Assembly: GCF_900101705.1 (NCBI RefSeq)
Contig: NZ_FNAC01000026.1
Span: 4,002-63,410 of the forward strand
Origin: Algoriphagus faecimaris
Lineage (GTDB): Bacteria > Bacteroidota > Bacteroidia > Cytophagales > Cyclobacteriaceae
Direction of reading: 5' to 3'
DNA length: 59,409 bases
Each line of letters starts with the position of its first letter. The stretch's first letter is position 1. Shown here piece by piece: positions 1-8,641 of this stretch. The notes under the pieces were generated by a model, which did not search any database, had not been told where the DNA came from, and saw only the letters and a list, made by a program, of their open reading frames with translations. The position numbers and the translations under genes were made by a program.

Positions 1-425
1 TGAAGACATTGCGCCATTTAGGTATTGGAGAGGAATTGTTGAGCGTTCTGGGCTCAAGGTTACCGGCAAAGGCAGGTTCGGGCCTAGCTCATTTTACAAC
101 GAGCACAAAGGCGAACCAAGCTGACCCTGAAGGGGTCAAACTATGAATAGCCCCGTATGAAGTGAGGGGGAACGCCGAACGGAATGCGGTGTATGAAGGC
201 ATGTCGGTGACCCCAGTGCTGGCCCGAGATTTTATCGGAAACCACGATGTCAATGCCAGCAAGAACTTGTTCGCCGTGGCGAATGGAAACGATTGTTGAT
301 GAATTGAGGGGAAGTACGATGAAATTTTGGGGAGGAATTGTTAAGGGTTCTGGGTTAAAGGTTACCGCGGCGGGCAAGCGGGGTTGGGGATTTAATCCAT
401 AAAATCCGTAAATGGACAAGGCAGA
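1..425. repeat. Non-coding repeat-rich segment with two related sub-repeats
   Basis: No credible gene is seen. Two related blocks lie at about 24-82 and 328-392. Both contain a GAATTGTT element, then TTCTGGG, AAGGTTACCG and a G-rich GGTT tail. A third diverged relative is at 12391-12453. The middle part (about 120-175) has a self-complementary CCCTGAAGGGG-type block and a CCCC/GGGG hairpin. The one long reading frame here (complement of 141-419) covers the repeat blocks, has no recognisable domain and is judged spurious. This looks like decayed dispersed repeat DNA of the kind common between Bacteroidota genes. Confidence 0.5.
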
Positions 426-443
426 AGATTAACAAGCTCTGGC

Positions 444-1622
444 TCAAAGCTTGTCTTCAAACCTGGTCTTTTCTTTCACAAAAAACAAGACCAATAAGGC
501 TACTGCAGCCATACTGGCAGCGGTGAGAAAGACCAATTTGAAATTTTCCACCTCATTGGCAAAGAGCCATCCCGAAACTACCGCTCCAATACCAATTCCT
601 GCCTCGAGAAAAATATACATGGTAGCCAAGGCTCTACCTCGGTAAGCATTCAGTGATCGGTCAATCACCCATGCTGCGGTGGTAGGGCTGTTCATACCTA
701 CTGCACAGCCAAACATTACTCCTGCTCCCATAAGGGCTGTTTTAGTTTCTGAAAAGGCAATCAACACCATACTCCCCATCATAAATAAAGTAGCTGCTCG
801 AAGTACAGGAATGCGACCATAGCGATCCGAAGCTTTCCCCGCAATCAATCGTATTCCTAAGCTTGATAAAGTGAAAACCGCAAAGAAAAGTCCTTTATTG
901 GCAATTCCTAAATGGGCAGAAAAATCAGGGATGATGGTCAAAACCACCCCAAAAGAAAAGACAGAGAAAAACAAAACCAAAGAAGGAGCTAATACTCTTT
1001 TCTCTATCAGTTCATCTCGTTTCAGCTTAAAAAGTCCCAACCGAAGCGGTTCCTTTTCTTCCAAGGTTTCTTTCAGCTTTAGTAAAATCAAAATAGATAG
1101 AATAGCAGTAAATGAAGCCGAATAAAACAAAATCTCAATCGGCCAAATACTCGCTATCCACCCTCCAATTGCTGGGCCGGCTGCCATCCCTAATGAACCA
1201 AAAAGAGATTGAATCCCCATGGCTTCTCCCCTCCTCTGAAAAGGAACAATATCTGCCACATAAGCTGAGGTCCCTGTGGGGGTGAAGCCTGTAGAAAAGC
1301 CATGAATAAAGCGGAGGAATAAAAAACCGCTTACAAAACTCATCAAAGGATAAAGAAGACTGATCACAAAACAGACCGAGGCGCCGAACATCATCACCGG
1401 AATTCTACCGATTTTATCTGCCAACTTCCCACTAAATGGGCGTGATAAACCTGCTGAAAGTGTAAATAAGGATATAATCAAGCCTTTGTATTCCGCTCCG
1501 CCCAAAGAAGTAAGGTAAGCTGGAAGCTCAGGGATAATCATATTGAAAGAGGAGAAAAAGAGAAAGGAACTCGCACAGAGCAGAAAAAAATCAATAGTAA
1601 AGAAGGAAGGGAGGAACTTCAT
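444..1622 (-). CDS. MFS transporter (drug/arabinose-efflux type)
   Basis: This is a 392-residue inner-membrane protein with about 12 hydrophobic segments, the usual length for the major facilitator superfamily. The diagnostic loop 2-3 motif is present at about residues 65-78 (GKLADKIGRIPV), and a related copy (ASDRYGRIPVL) sits in the second half, reflecting the internal duplication of the fold. The overall pattern suits a proton-driven exporter of small molecules such as drugs or sugars. The substrate cannot be told from sequence. The start at 1622 gives a short cytoplasmic lead before the first helix. The gene stands alone: repeat DNA lies on both sides and no partner gene is adjacent. Confidence 0.85.
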   Translation of the reverse strand: MKFLPSFFTIDFFLLCASSFLFFSSFNMIIPELPAYLTSLGGAEYKGLIISLFTLSAGLSRPFSGKLADKIGRIPVMMFGASVCFVISLLYPLMSFVSGFLFLRFIHGFSTGFTPTGTSAYVADIVPFQRRGEAMGIQSLFGSLGMAAGPAIGGWIASIWPIEILFYSASFTAILSILILLKLKETLEEKEPLRLGLFKLKRDELIEKRVLAPSLVLFFSVFSFGVVLTIIPDFSAHLGIANKGLFFAVFTLSSLGIRLIAGKASDRYGRIPVLRAATLFMMGSMVLIAFSETKTALMGAGVMFGCAVGMNSPTTAAWVIDRSLNAYRGRALATMYIFLEAGIGIGAVVSGWLFANEVENFKLVFLTAASMAAVALLVLFFVKEKTRFEDKL

Positions 1623-1717
1623 AGGTGATGCAAAAATAGATAATACTTGGAAACATCACTGCGAATGGCTAAGACTAGAGTAAATCTTTGTTCGGGAAAA
1701 ACTACAAGGTCAACCCT

Positions 1718-2172
1718 TAATTTAATAAGAAGACAAGTTTGGTCCGAAATTTTCGTTTGATAAATTTATAAATGAATAGACTAGTCTTTACACTTTGAAA
1801 ATGACATTATAACTTTTTGTTTTGGTTTGTCAGGCGAGACAATTAAGGTATGAAAATGAGTTGGCCTAAACTGAAAAGCTTGGCCTGATCTTTAACTGTT
1901 TAAATCTTTTTTTTATGATACTTTTGAAGACCAAAAGTATCCAAAAGTCCTGGCCCCGTTCTTTTCTTTCCGCTGGTTACGTTTTCTATTTTGTAAAAAC
2001 TTAGTGCGCAGCGGAATTTTGTACTGCTTTGCCACCCTAAAAATGACTGGATTCCCGAAACAAGTTCGTGACTAAGTCATTTTCTTCACGGGTTTGCAAA
2101 GCATTCCAAAACCGAAAATTCCGAAGGGCCCCATGAACAAAAGATTCCAGTCCAATTTAAACTGTTGCGTTA
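1718..2172. repeat. Structured ~455-bp dispersed repeat, copy 1
   Basis: This stretch matches 9190-9645 along its whole length, about 80% identical by eye, and holds no gene. It contains several inverted repeats: GATACTTTTG/CAAAAGTATC (1917-1941, 5-nt loop), TTCCGCTG/CAGCGGAA (1968-1975 with 2009-2016), and a nested pair made of TGCTTTGC/GCAAAGCA (2025-2032 with 2096-2103) enclosing AAAATGACT/AGTCATTTT (2040-2048 with 2075-2083). The arms are conserved between copies while loop sequences drift. It fills most of the 700-bp gap between the MFS and MATE genes; nothing else is recognised in the rest of that gap. Confidence 0.75.
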
Positions 2173-2319
2173 GCAGATTGATTTGTCACTGATTTTAATA
2201 GAAATCATTTTTTTGGTCTTTTCATTAAAGTCGAGGTAGTACCAACTACAATAGATGTATTCTTTCACTGGCTGAATGAAACTAAATCTTCAAAATCAGA
2301 TTTCAAAAACAAAAGATGA

Positions 2320-3666
2320 TTAAGAAAAATCATTCTCCTTTTTTAGCTTAAGACTTAGCTTATGAAATCGGTAAAACAACACTACTGCGGTGATACTGAG
2401 ACCAATCAGTAAACCATACCAAACGCCTACAGCACCCCATTCTAATTCGAAGGCCAAAAAATAACCCAAAGGCAATCCAAGGACCCAATAGGCCAAGAGC
2501 GTGATCCAAGTGGGAAAACGTACATCTTCCATTCCCCTTAAGACTCCCAAGCCGACCACTTGTACTCCATCAGAAAGCTGAAACATCCCTGCAATCACCA
2601 GCAGTGTAGCCGACATGGCAATCACCTCAGGATCGTCAATGTATAGTGTGGGTAGAAAGTCTCTGAAAACAATAAATATAACTGCGGTGCAGGCCATGAA
2701 TATCAGGACCATCCCAAAAACCACCATCCCGGCTTCTCTCATAGCCTTCAAATTCCCTTTTCCAATCTGATTGCTTACTCTTATCATTCCTGCAGTACTT
2801 AAACCTGCAGCCATCATGTAACTAATAGAAGCGAGGTTTAATGCAATCTGATGTCCTGCCAGGGCATTTACTCCGATCCAACCCATCATAATTGCCGCCG
2901 AACCAAAAGCGCTCACTTCAAAGATATATTGGAAACCTGTAGGAATTCCAATTTTCAAAACCCTATTGATCATAGGGAAACTCAACCTTTTACCGGTCCA
3001 TTGTAAATTAAAAGGCCGATAACGAGTGGATTTCATCACATACAGTCCCATCAGAACAGGCATTAAAATCCTGGAGATCAGCGTAGCCCAGCCAGCCCCC
3101 ATCAATCCCATTTCGGGTGCTCCCCATTTCCCAAAAATCAAAATCCAGTTCAAAAGGACATTGACTAAATTGGAAAAGATAGTCACGTACATGGCTTGGC
3201 GCGTTTGGGAGAGCCCTTCTGCAAACTGCTTGAAGGTCTGAAATATCATAAATGGAAAAAGAGATGCCGTAATCACAAATAAATACGGGATAGCAATATC
3301 CACTACCTCCTCGGGTTGATTAAGATAGTATAGTCCTTGAGATAGTCCCAGGATGATTGTAGTCAATAAAAGTGCTGTGGCTAGATTGATCCATAGGCCA
3401 TGTTGGAAAAGTCGACCTATTCGAGTAGGTTTTCCTTTACCTTCCGCGACGGAAACCAAGGGAGTAATCCCCATAGAAACCCCCATACCAAACATTAGCA
3501 AAACGAAAAAAATACTGTTGGCCAATGAGGATGCCGCTAATGGGACTGCCCCCAACTGACCTACCATCATGCTATCAGCCACTCCCACGGACACCTGCCC
3601 CAACTGACTCAATACTACAGGATAAGCGAGCTGTAGGGTGATTTGAAAGTGATTTTTTATTGTCAT
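2320..3666 (-). CDS. MATE family efflux transporter (NorM-like)
   Basis: The 448-residue product has about 12 membrane segments and the two-fold repeat of the multidrug and toxic compound extrusion family. The N-terminal MVGQLG...PLAASSLANS region (about residues 33-55) and the later GWIGVNALAGHQIALNLAS stretch are typical MATE helices 1 and 7. Such proteins export cationic drugs or metabolites using Na+ or H+ gradients; substrate unknown. It follows the NUDIX gene with a 3-bp gap on the same strand, so the two are probably cotranscribed. Confidence 0.9.
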   Translation of the reverse strand: MTIKNHFQITLQLAYPVVLSQLGQVSVGVADSMMVGQLGAVPLAASSLANSIFFVLLMFGMGVSMGITPLVSVAEGKGKPTRIGRLFQHGLWINLATALLLTTIILGLSQGLYYLNQPEEVVDIAIPYLFVITASLFPFMIFQTFKQFAEGLSQTRQAMYVTIFSNLVNVLLNWILIFGKWGAPEMGLMGAGWATLISRILMPVLMGLYVMKSTRYRPFNLQWTGKRLSFPMINRVLKIGIPTGFQYIFEVSAFGSAAIMMGWIGVNALAGHQIALNLASISYMMAAGLSTAGMIRVSNQIGKGNLKAMREAGMVVFGMVLIFMACTAVIFIVFRDFLPTLYIDDPEVIAMSATLLVIAGMFQLSDGVQVVGLGVLRGMEDVRFPTWITLLAYWVLGLPLGYFLAFELEWGAVGVWYGLLIGLSITAVVLFYRFHKLSLKLKKENDFS

Positions 3667-3669
3667 TCC

Positions 3670-4212
3670 TTAATAGCCCAAGATACGGGCAGCCTTTAAA
3701 ATACCAGCTATACTTATGGAATCGGTAATCTCTCCTGACATGACCATAGCCAAGGCTTCTTTAAAAGGAAGCTTCTTGATCTGTAAGACTTCCGTCTCTT
3801 CAAACTCAGTTTCACCCTGCGTCAAATCCTCTGCAAGGAAAACCAAACCTTCTTCGTCCGTCACCGAATTGGAGGTATGAATCCGGAGCAATTCCGTCCA
3901 TTTCTTTGCAATCAGTCCTGTTTCCTCTTTCAATTCTCGCTTGGCACTATCCAGCAAATCTTGGTCTATTGGGCCACCTCCCATTGGTATTTCCCAGGAA
4001 TACTCATCCAAGGTATAGCGATATTGTCCTACCAGCCAGGTATTTCCTTCTTTATCGATGGGGATAATGGCCATGGCCTTATTTTTAAAATGCACTTTCC
4101 CATAGATGCCGGGATTACCTGCAGGATTAATAATCTGATGCTTTTCTAGACGGATCCAGGGGTTTTCGAAAATACTTTCTTTCTGAAGAGTTTTCCAGGG
4201 GTTTTGTGTCAT
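3670..4212 (-). CDS. NUDIX hydrolase (ADP-ribose pyrophosphatase-like)
   Basis: This is a NUDIX-fold pyrophosphohydrolase of about 180 residues, likely acting on a nucleoside-diphosphate sugar such as ADP-ribose. The NUDIX box lies at about residues 92-114: a GGGP start followed by RELKEETGL. The Glu normally six positions after the first Gly appears as Gln, a variant within the otherwise intact box; the metal-binding REL-EE core is kept. The start at 4212 (MTQNPWK) is preferred over 4254, because the longer frame would run through the transcription terminator at 4219-4252. It lies 3 bp upstream of the MATE gene, suggesting a two-gene operon. Confidence 0.85.
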   Translation of the reverse strand: MTQNPWKTLQKESIFENPWIRLEKHQIINPAGNPGIYGKVHFKNKAMAIIPIDKEGNTWLVGQYRYTLDEYSWEIPMGGGPIDQDLLDSAKRELKEETGLIAKKWTELLRIHTSNSVTDEEGLVFLAEDLTQGETEFEETEVLQIKKLPFKEALAMVMSGEITDSISIAGILKAARILGY

Positions 4213-4218
4213 AGCTGC

Positions 4219-4252
4219 AAAAAAAAAGGCTGTCCAAAACTCCAGACAGCCC
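4219..4252 (-). terminator. Rho-independent terminator of the Lrp gene
   Basis: On the minus strand a GGCTGTC/GACAGCC stem is followed by a run of nine T. It lies just downstream of the Lrp/AsnC stop codon at 4274 and separates that gene from the NUDIX-MATE pair. Confidence 0.85.
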
Positions 4253-4273
4253 AATAGTTTGATTAATGATTTT

Positions 4274-4768
4274 TTATGCGGGTATAGGCAGAACTTTAGA
4301 GTCTTTGAAGGTAGACAAAATCACCATGGACTGCATAGAGTCTACTTCTTTGATTTCAGAAACCTTTTCCAACATCAACTTCTGATAGGCAGTGATGTCT
4401 TTAGCGATTATTTTCAAGATGAAATCGCCCGTACCTGTGATGTGATGACACTCGATAACCTCAGGGATTCCGTTGATCTCTTTCATAAAGGCATCGATAT
4501 TTGCCTTGTTGTGTCCTATCAAGCTTACCAACACAAAGGTACTGACTCCAAGACCGATTTTTTCGGGGTCAAGCTTTGCGTGATAGCTCTTGATAATTCC
4601 GGATTGCTCCAGCTTTTTCACTCGCTCCAAGGTAGGGGCGGGAGAAAGTCCAATATCTTTTGACAGTTGAGCGTTAGTGATCTTCGCGTTACCTTGAAGA
4701 ATTTCCAGAATCCTGCGGTCGATTTTGTCAAATTTGATTCTGACGCTATTATCCATTATCTCTTGCAT
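4274..4768 (-). CDS. Lrp/AsnC family transcriptional regulator
   Basis: The 164-residue protein has the two-domain Lrp/AsnC layout. An N-terminal winged helix-turn-helix (about residues 14-60, IDRRILEILQGNAKITNAQLSK...) is followed by a ligand-binding RAM domain. Proteins of this family usually bind amino acids and control amino-acid metabolism or transport; target unknown here. A second start at 4756 (MDNSV) would remove only four residues. A -7 box TAAATTTG lies upstream at 4789-4796 and a strong terminator follows, so the gene is monocistronic. A paralogue is encoded at 30202-30678. Confidence 0.92.
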   Translation of the reverse strand: MQEIMDNSVRIKFDKIDRRILEILQGNAKITNAQLSKDIGLSPAPTLERVKKLEQSGIIKSYHAKLDPEKIGLGVSTFVLVSLIGHNKANIDAFMKEINGIPEVIECHHITGTGDFILKIIAKDITAYQKLMLEKVSEIKEVDSMQSMVILSTFKDSKVLPIPA

Positions 4769-4788
4769 TTACAAAATTTTATATGGCA

Positions 4789-4796
4789 CAAATTTA
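4789..4796 (-). promoter_or_regulatory. Bacteroidota -7 promoter box for the Lrp gene
   Basis: The minus strand reads TAAATTTG, an exact match to the TAnnTTTG -7 element of the Bacteroidota housekeeping sigma factor, 21 bp before the Lrp start at 4768. Confidence 0.55.
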
Positions 4797-4966
4797 TAAT
4801 ATTTAAGGAAAATTTTAAAATCATTTTATGCTTTTTGATGAGCGGAAATCAAAATTTTCTTAATTCAATCAAGCTTTTGAGCAAAGATTACCTCCAAAAG
4901 AGTAGTTGTGGAGCAGGATTTTCAAATATTCTCCTGTTATAAACTCTAAAAACGTAAAGGTTTCGA

Positions 4967-6169
4967 TTAAAGTTTATTCTTTTTGATAAAATTCCTTGCA
5001 GCCTGATGAGCGGGGTGTTTACGCTTTGCGTATTTCTTTACTTTCTTAAAATATTCTTTGGCCAAAGCATTTTGATTTTCTTTCATCGCAATTTGTCCTA
5101 GTTGGACCATTGAATGCAAATAATAGCCACTTTCCTGAGATTCGGATTCCTCGCCATAAGATAATGTCTTTAAATAATATCGCTTGGCTTCTTCTTGATT
5201 TCCTACTCTTTCAAAATACTGCGCGATGAAAAAGGCCGCATAGCGCCCGCTGTTGGATTCGTATCCCGTTTTCCCCGACTCTATCCGGTCCAAAATCTCT
5301 TGGGATTCCTCTAGCGACTCTGACCATCTACCCACGGTGTACAAATGTCTCGCATAGGAACGGTGGAAATAGGGATTATTTGGAAATTTACTGTGTAAAT
5401 ATTCCGAAATCCGGAGGGCTTCATAGGGCTTTTTTTCCTCTGAGGCATAAAGTCTAAAGAGGAAATACATCGCTTCAATTCTCGTATAAAAAGCATTTGA
5501 AGCCACATTCTCAAGTTGCTCTATGCCCAATTCCTTATCTCCTTTTGGAAATAGGGCCATCACTGGTCTTAGAAGTGGATAGTTTTCGGGAATCCAAACA
5601 GAAAAATAATTAAACAGCGCATCTCCCAGGAGAAGCTCGGGATTAAACTCCTCTTCTCCCCTGCTTAATTCCATGTATTTGAGGGCAGTTCTACCAGCCC
5701 AAGCCGCTCTGGTCCAGCTTTTTCGCTCAGATAAAAGTCGACCTTGAAAACCATATCCTGCCGCTAGGAAGAAAGCAGCCTCCTTATTGGTCTCATCCTC
5801 TTCGAACATTTTCTCCGCCTTTTCATTGGCTCGGTCGATGTATCCTAGAAAAAGGTCATCGTATTTTTTGTTGGTCACATCCACTTCAATCCTCCACCAA
5901 TAGCCCAAAGCCATTAAAAAATCAGGGAGCGGGTGATTAGGATATTGATAGGAAAGAACCTGGAAATCCCGCTCTGCTGTCTCAAAATCGAAATCATACA
6001 TGCTGTTGATGGACTTGGTCACACGAAACTGAAGTCCTCTATCCAGCAGTAAATAAGGTGAGGGCACAAAACTCAAGTCATCTTCGGGGGCAGATTGGCC
6101 CCAAGTCAATGGAAGTCCCAAAGAACCGAAGAGTATAAGTACCAAACTCAAGTGTTTCAACATTGTCAT
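4967..6169 (-). CDS. Exported TPR-repeat protein
   Basis: The 400-residue protein starts with a signal peptide (about residues 1-25, ending TWGQS), so it is probably periplasmic or outer-membrane associated. The rest is helical, with TPR-like pairs: MYDFDFETAERDFQVLSYQYPNHP near residue 57, and a C-terminal repeat block (AKRYYLKTLSYGE..., ALAKEYFKKVKKYA). No enzyme motif is seen. Such proteins usually act as scaffolds; function is not known. It is transcribed divergently from the membrane-protein gene at 6242, with a -7 box at 6185-6192. Confidence 0.75.
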   Translation of the reverse strand: MTMLKHLSLVLILFGSLGLPLTWGQSAPEDDLSFVPSPYLLLDRGLQFRVTKSINSMYDFDFETAERDFQVLSYQYPNHPLPDFLMALGYWWRIEVDVTNKKYDDLFLGYIDRANEKAEKMFEEDETNKEAAFFLAAGYGFQGRLLSERKSWTRAAWAGRTALKYMELSRGEEEFNPELLLGDALFNYFSVWIPENYPLLRPVMALFPKGDKELGIEQLENVASNAFYTRIEAMYFLFRLYASEEKKPYEALRISEYLHSKFPNNPYFHRSYARHLYTVGRWSESLEESQEILDRIESGKTGYESNSGRYAAFFIAQYFERVGNQEEAKRYYLKTLSYGEESESQESGYYLHSMVQLGQIAMKENQNALAKEYFKKVKKYAKRKHPAHQAARNFIKKNKL

Positions 6170-6184
6170 TTATGAATTATGAGG

Positions 6185-6192
6185 CAAAATTA
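6185..6192 (-). promoter_or_regulatory. -7 promoter box for the TPR gene
   Basis: The minus strand reads TAATTTTG, matching TAnnTTTG, 15 bp upstream of the TPR protein start at 6169. It lies back to back with the plus-strand box at 6215-6222. Confidence 0.5.
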
Positions 6193-6214
6193 GGGCTTAT
6201 ATGCTACAATACAG

Positions 6215-6222
6215 TAGATTTG
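6215..6222 (+). promoter_or_regulatory. -7 promoter box for the membrane-protein gene
   Basis: TAGATTTG matches TAnnTTTG and lies 19 bp before the ATG at 6242. Together with 6185-6192 it forms a divergent promoter pair. Confidence 0.5.
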
Positions 6223-6241
6223 AAATGGTAAAATCTTAAAT

Positions 6242-6892
6242 ATGCCTAAAGCACATACCCCCTTAGCACAACGTATTCAGGAGCTGATAGATTTTGATAA
6301 GCGCCTTTATTTTTTCCTTCTTTTGATTCTGTTTGTTTTGATTCGCTATCTGACCAACTCCCTCATCTTGGATGCAGTTCCCAATTCTGAAGAATTGGAG
6401 GCTTCAGGGGCTTTCACCTTTTTTTATATTTTCAATACTTTAGACTACTTGATGACGCCCTTTGCTATGCTTTGGAAGTTTACCGTGGTTGCCTTTTTAT
6501 TTTGGTTGGGTGCCTTTTTCTTAGGCTATAAGGTCCCATTCAAATCACTTTGGCAATTTGCCCTAGTAGCAGAAGTGGTGTTCCTTTTTCCTGAATTGAT
6601 AAGGTTTTTAGTTTATATCAATCCTGAGAGTGCAAGTACTTTTCTGGAAATAGAGCAATACCGTCCCCTATCGCTTTTGGCACTGATAGGGCCAGATCAA
6701 ACCGCCCAAAGATTTCATTATCCCTTGGCCACTCTGAATCTATTTGAATTGATTTACGGAGTCATTTGGGTTTTGGGATTTCACAGCATAAGCCGACAGA
6801 GTTTAAAAGAATCATCAGTAGTGGTTTTCGTCAGCTACTTTGTGCCTTTGGCTATTTTTCTCACCTGGTCTGCGATGGTATATCGGGATTAA
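6242..6892 (+). CDS. Conserved-type membrane protein, function unknown
   Basis: The 216-residue product has about five hydrophobic segments (roughly residues 22-45, 57-72, 78-95, 103-122, 160-180 and 195-213, two of which may pair). The N-terminus is short and basic and probably cytoplasmic. The pattern resembles Yip1-type or regulatory membrane proteins, but no diagnostic motif is visible. Its TAA stop interlocks with the TAA stop of the convergent DUF2256 gene through one TTAA tetranucleotide (6889-6892). The promoter is probably at 6215-6222. Confidence 0.7.
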   Translation: MPKAHTPLAQRIQELIDFDKRLYFFLLLILFVLIRYLTNSLILDAVPNSEELEASGAFTFFYIFNTLDYLMTPFAMLWKFTVVAFLFWLGAFFLGYKVPFKSLWQFALVAEVVFLFPELIRFLVYINPESASTFLEIEQYRPLSLLALIGPDQTAQRFHYPLATLNLFELIYGVIWVLGFHSISRQSLKESSVVVFVSYFVPLAIFLTWSAMVYRD

Positions 6893-7026
6893 GCTTTTTT
6901 AGAGTTACCCGCACACCTCTTAGAGCAATATTTAACATTTTCCCAATTCTTTTCCCACTTTTTGCGCCAAGTAAAAGGACGCTGGCAGACGGGACAAATT
7001 TTGGAGGGTAAATCAGATTTTTTCAT
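6889..7026 (-). CDS. DUF2256 family zinc-ribbon-like mini-protein
   Basis: This 45-residue gene has two CxxC-type pairs: CPVC at residues 11-14 and CSKRC at 34-38, separated by the aromatic, basic block RPFTWRKKWEKNW. That is the signature of the DUF2256 family, whose members are often encoded beside photolyase/cryptochrome genes. That is the case here: the photolyase is next on the same strand, with TIGR03643 beyond it. The four Cys suggest a small zinc knuckle; the biochemical role is unknown. The ATG is at 7024-7026 (complement). The stop codon overlaps the stop of the convergent gene at 6892. Confidence 0.88.
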   Translation of the reverse strand: MKKSDLPSKICPVCQRPFTWRKKWEKNWENVKYCSKRCAGNSKKA

Positions 7027-7132
7027 GGTAATGACGAAGGTGAGTAAAGGGGGATTTTTGAAACAGGGGGATGTTAAAAATTTTACAATCCATTTATTAG
7101 GAATTTATATTTTTTGAAAATCAGCGAAATTC

Positions 7133-8602
7133 TTAAGGCCAGCGTTTCGCATTCGTATGTTTTGCCAAAATACGTTTGGCATCTTTCAGTACCTCAGGGT
7201 CTTTTTGTGCTGACCATATTTTATCTCTTGCGGCTGCGGCTGCTTTCTCAGGATGTACGATTGGAAAGGGGTAATCTCTACCCAATACAAACCCCATCCC
7301 TTGCTGCTCTAGGGGAGTGATTTTCCAAGGCTCGTGTATCAAAGAAGCCGGTAAACTTTTGAGTTCCGGCACCCATTTTTTGATAAATACTGCCTCCCCA
7401 TCATGATCTTGAGACTGTTTTACGGGATTGTAAATTCGAACGGTATTGATCCCTGTCACACCGGCTTGCATTTGAAGTTGGGGATAGTGAATACCCGGCT
7501 CGAAGTCCAAAAACATACTTCCTAAGTGATTGGCACCATATTTCCAGTGCTGCCCTAGATGGTGCGTCAAAAAGGAGACTACCATGGCCCTCATTCGGAA
7601 ATTGAGGTAACCTGTCTCCTTCAAGCATCGCATACAGGCATCCACCAATGGAAACCCCGTTTGACCTAACTTCCAACGCTCTACCTTTTCGGAATCTTCT
7701 TCCTCTTTCATTTTATGAAAGCCCTGATTTAGATCTTGGAATTCCATTCTGCATTCCATTTCAAACTTTTGAATGAAATGACAATGCCATTGCAATCGGG
7801 ATTGGAAATTAGTGAGGTTTCTGGATTGAAATCCAGACTTCTTTTTCTCTTGCGAAAGCTGAAATACTTGCCTGATGGATATACAGCCCCAAGCCAAATA
7901 AGGAGAAAGACGACTACAGCCTTTTCGGGAAAGTTCAGGTTTGCTGATGTGCTTATTGTAGTTTTTGACCCTATCGTCTAGGAAGCTTTGTAAGTAGCGA
8001 TAGGCCAATCTCTCCCCTCCCTTTTGCATGGATGGGTTGGGCGTTTTCCAAGTCTCCGGAATGGAGTTTTGTGGAAAATCTTCCCAAAAGCTTCGTGGAA
8101 AAGTAAAGAAATTAGCTTTTTTCAAATCAGGATTGGCTAGCGGTTGATTCACAAATTTTCTCCATAATTCGGTCCAGCCTTTCCGGTTTTTACGACCTCT
8201 CTCCACCCCTTGCTGCGCAAACTCAAGCCAAGGAATATTTTGAGATTTGAGGAATTGACCTACCTTTTTGTCCCTCTCAAAAGTGACTTGAATGCCTGTT
8301 TCCTGATGGGAATAAATTTTCCAGATCTTAAAATCTTGGTGAATTCTTTGCAGTACGGTAGTCGCCTCCTCATAAAAAATAGCAATTTGAGTCTGGAAGG
8401 GATCGAGCTGCAGCTGAAGGTCCTCCAAGGATTCCCACACAAACCGCCAATGCCTGGTATCACTTTGAGCAGCTTGAACCAAGGAAGGCTCGAAAATATA
8501 ACAAAGCAAGACGGGCTGACCTGAGGCGATGGCTGCCTGCAGCGGCTGATGGTCTTGAAGCCTGAGGTCCCGCTTCAACCAAACTAGAGCGATTTTATTC
8601 AC
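7133..8602 (-). CDS. Cryptochrome/deoxyribodipyrimidine photolyase family protein
   Basis: This FAD-dependent blue-light protein has about 489 residues. An N-terminal photolyase alpha/beta domain opens with the classic [13 protein letters not shown]. The FAD-binding helical domain follows, with [28 protein letters not shown] and the end motif [25 protein letters not shown]. It probably repairs UV-induced pyrimidine dimers or acts as a light sensor. The start is probably GTG at 8602, just before [10 protein letters not shown]; the ATG at 8629 adds nine residues and leaves only 12 bp to the divergent ATG. Where E. coli photolyase has NNGGWQW around the flavin, this protein has HYPQLQMQ, so the FAD-proximal Trp of the electron chain is not in its usual place. 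Confidence 0.9.
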   Translation of the reverse strand: MNKIALVWLKRDLRLQDHQPLQAAIASGQPVLLCYIFEPSLVQAAQSDTRHWRFVWESLEDLQLQLDPFQTQIAIFYEEATTVLQRIHQDFKIWKIYSHQETGIQVTFERDKKVGQFLKSQNIPWLEFAQQGVERGRKNRKGWTELWRKFVNQPLANPDLKKANFFTFPRSFWEDFPQNSIPETWKTPNPSMQKGGERLAYRYLQSFLDDRVKNYNKHISKPELSRKGCSRLSPYLAWGCISIRQVFQLSQEKKKSGFQSRNLTNFQSRLQWHCHFIQKFEMECRMEFQDLNQGFHKMKEEEDSEKVERWKLGQTGFPLVDACMRCLKETGYLNFRMRAMVVSFLTHHLGQHWKYGANHLGSMFLDFEPGIHYPQLQMQAGVTGINTVRIYNPVKQSQDHDGEAVFIKKWVPELKSLPASLIHEPWKITPLEQQGMGFVLGRDYPFPIVHPEKAAAAARDKIWSAQKDPEVLKDAKRILAKHTNAKRWP

Positions 8603-8641
8603 CTCAGTAAAACCTTCTATAGGGAGCATAGTTTGAGAGAT

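Noticed and set aside
141..419. 92-codon minus-strand frame at the left edge
   Set aside because: It spans dispersed repeat blocks, has low-complexity Pro/Ile-rich composition and no domain; related blocks elsewhere are not in a kept frame.
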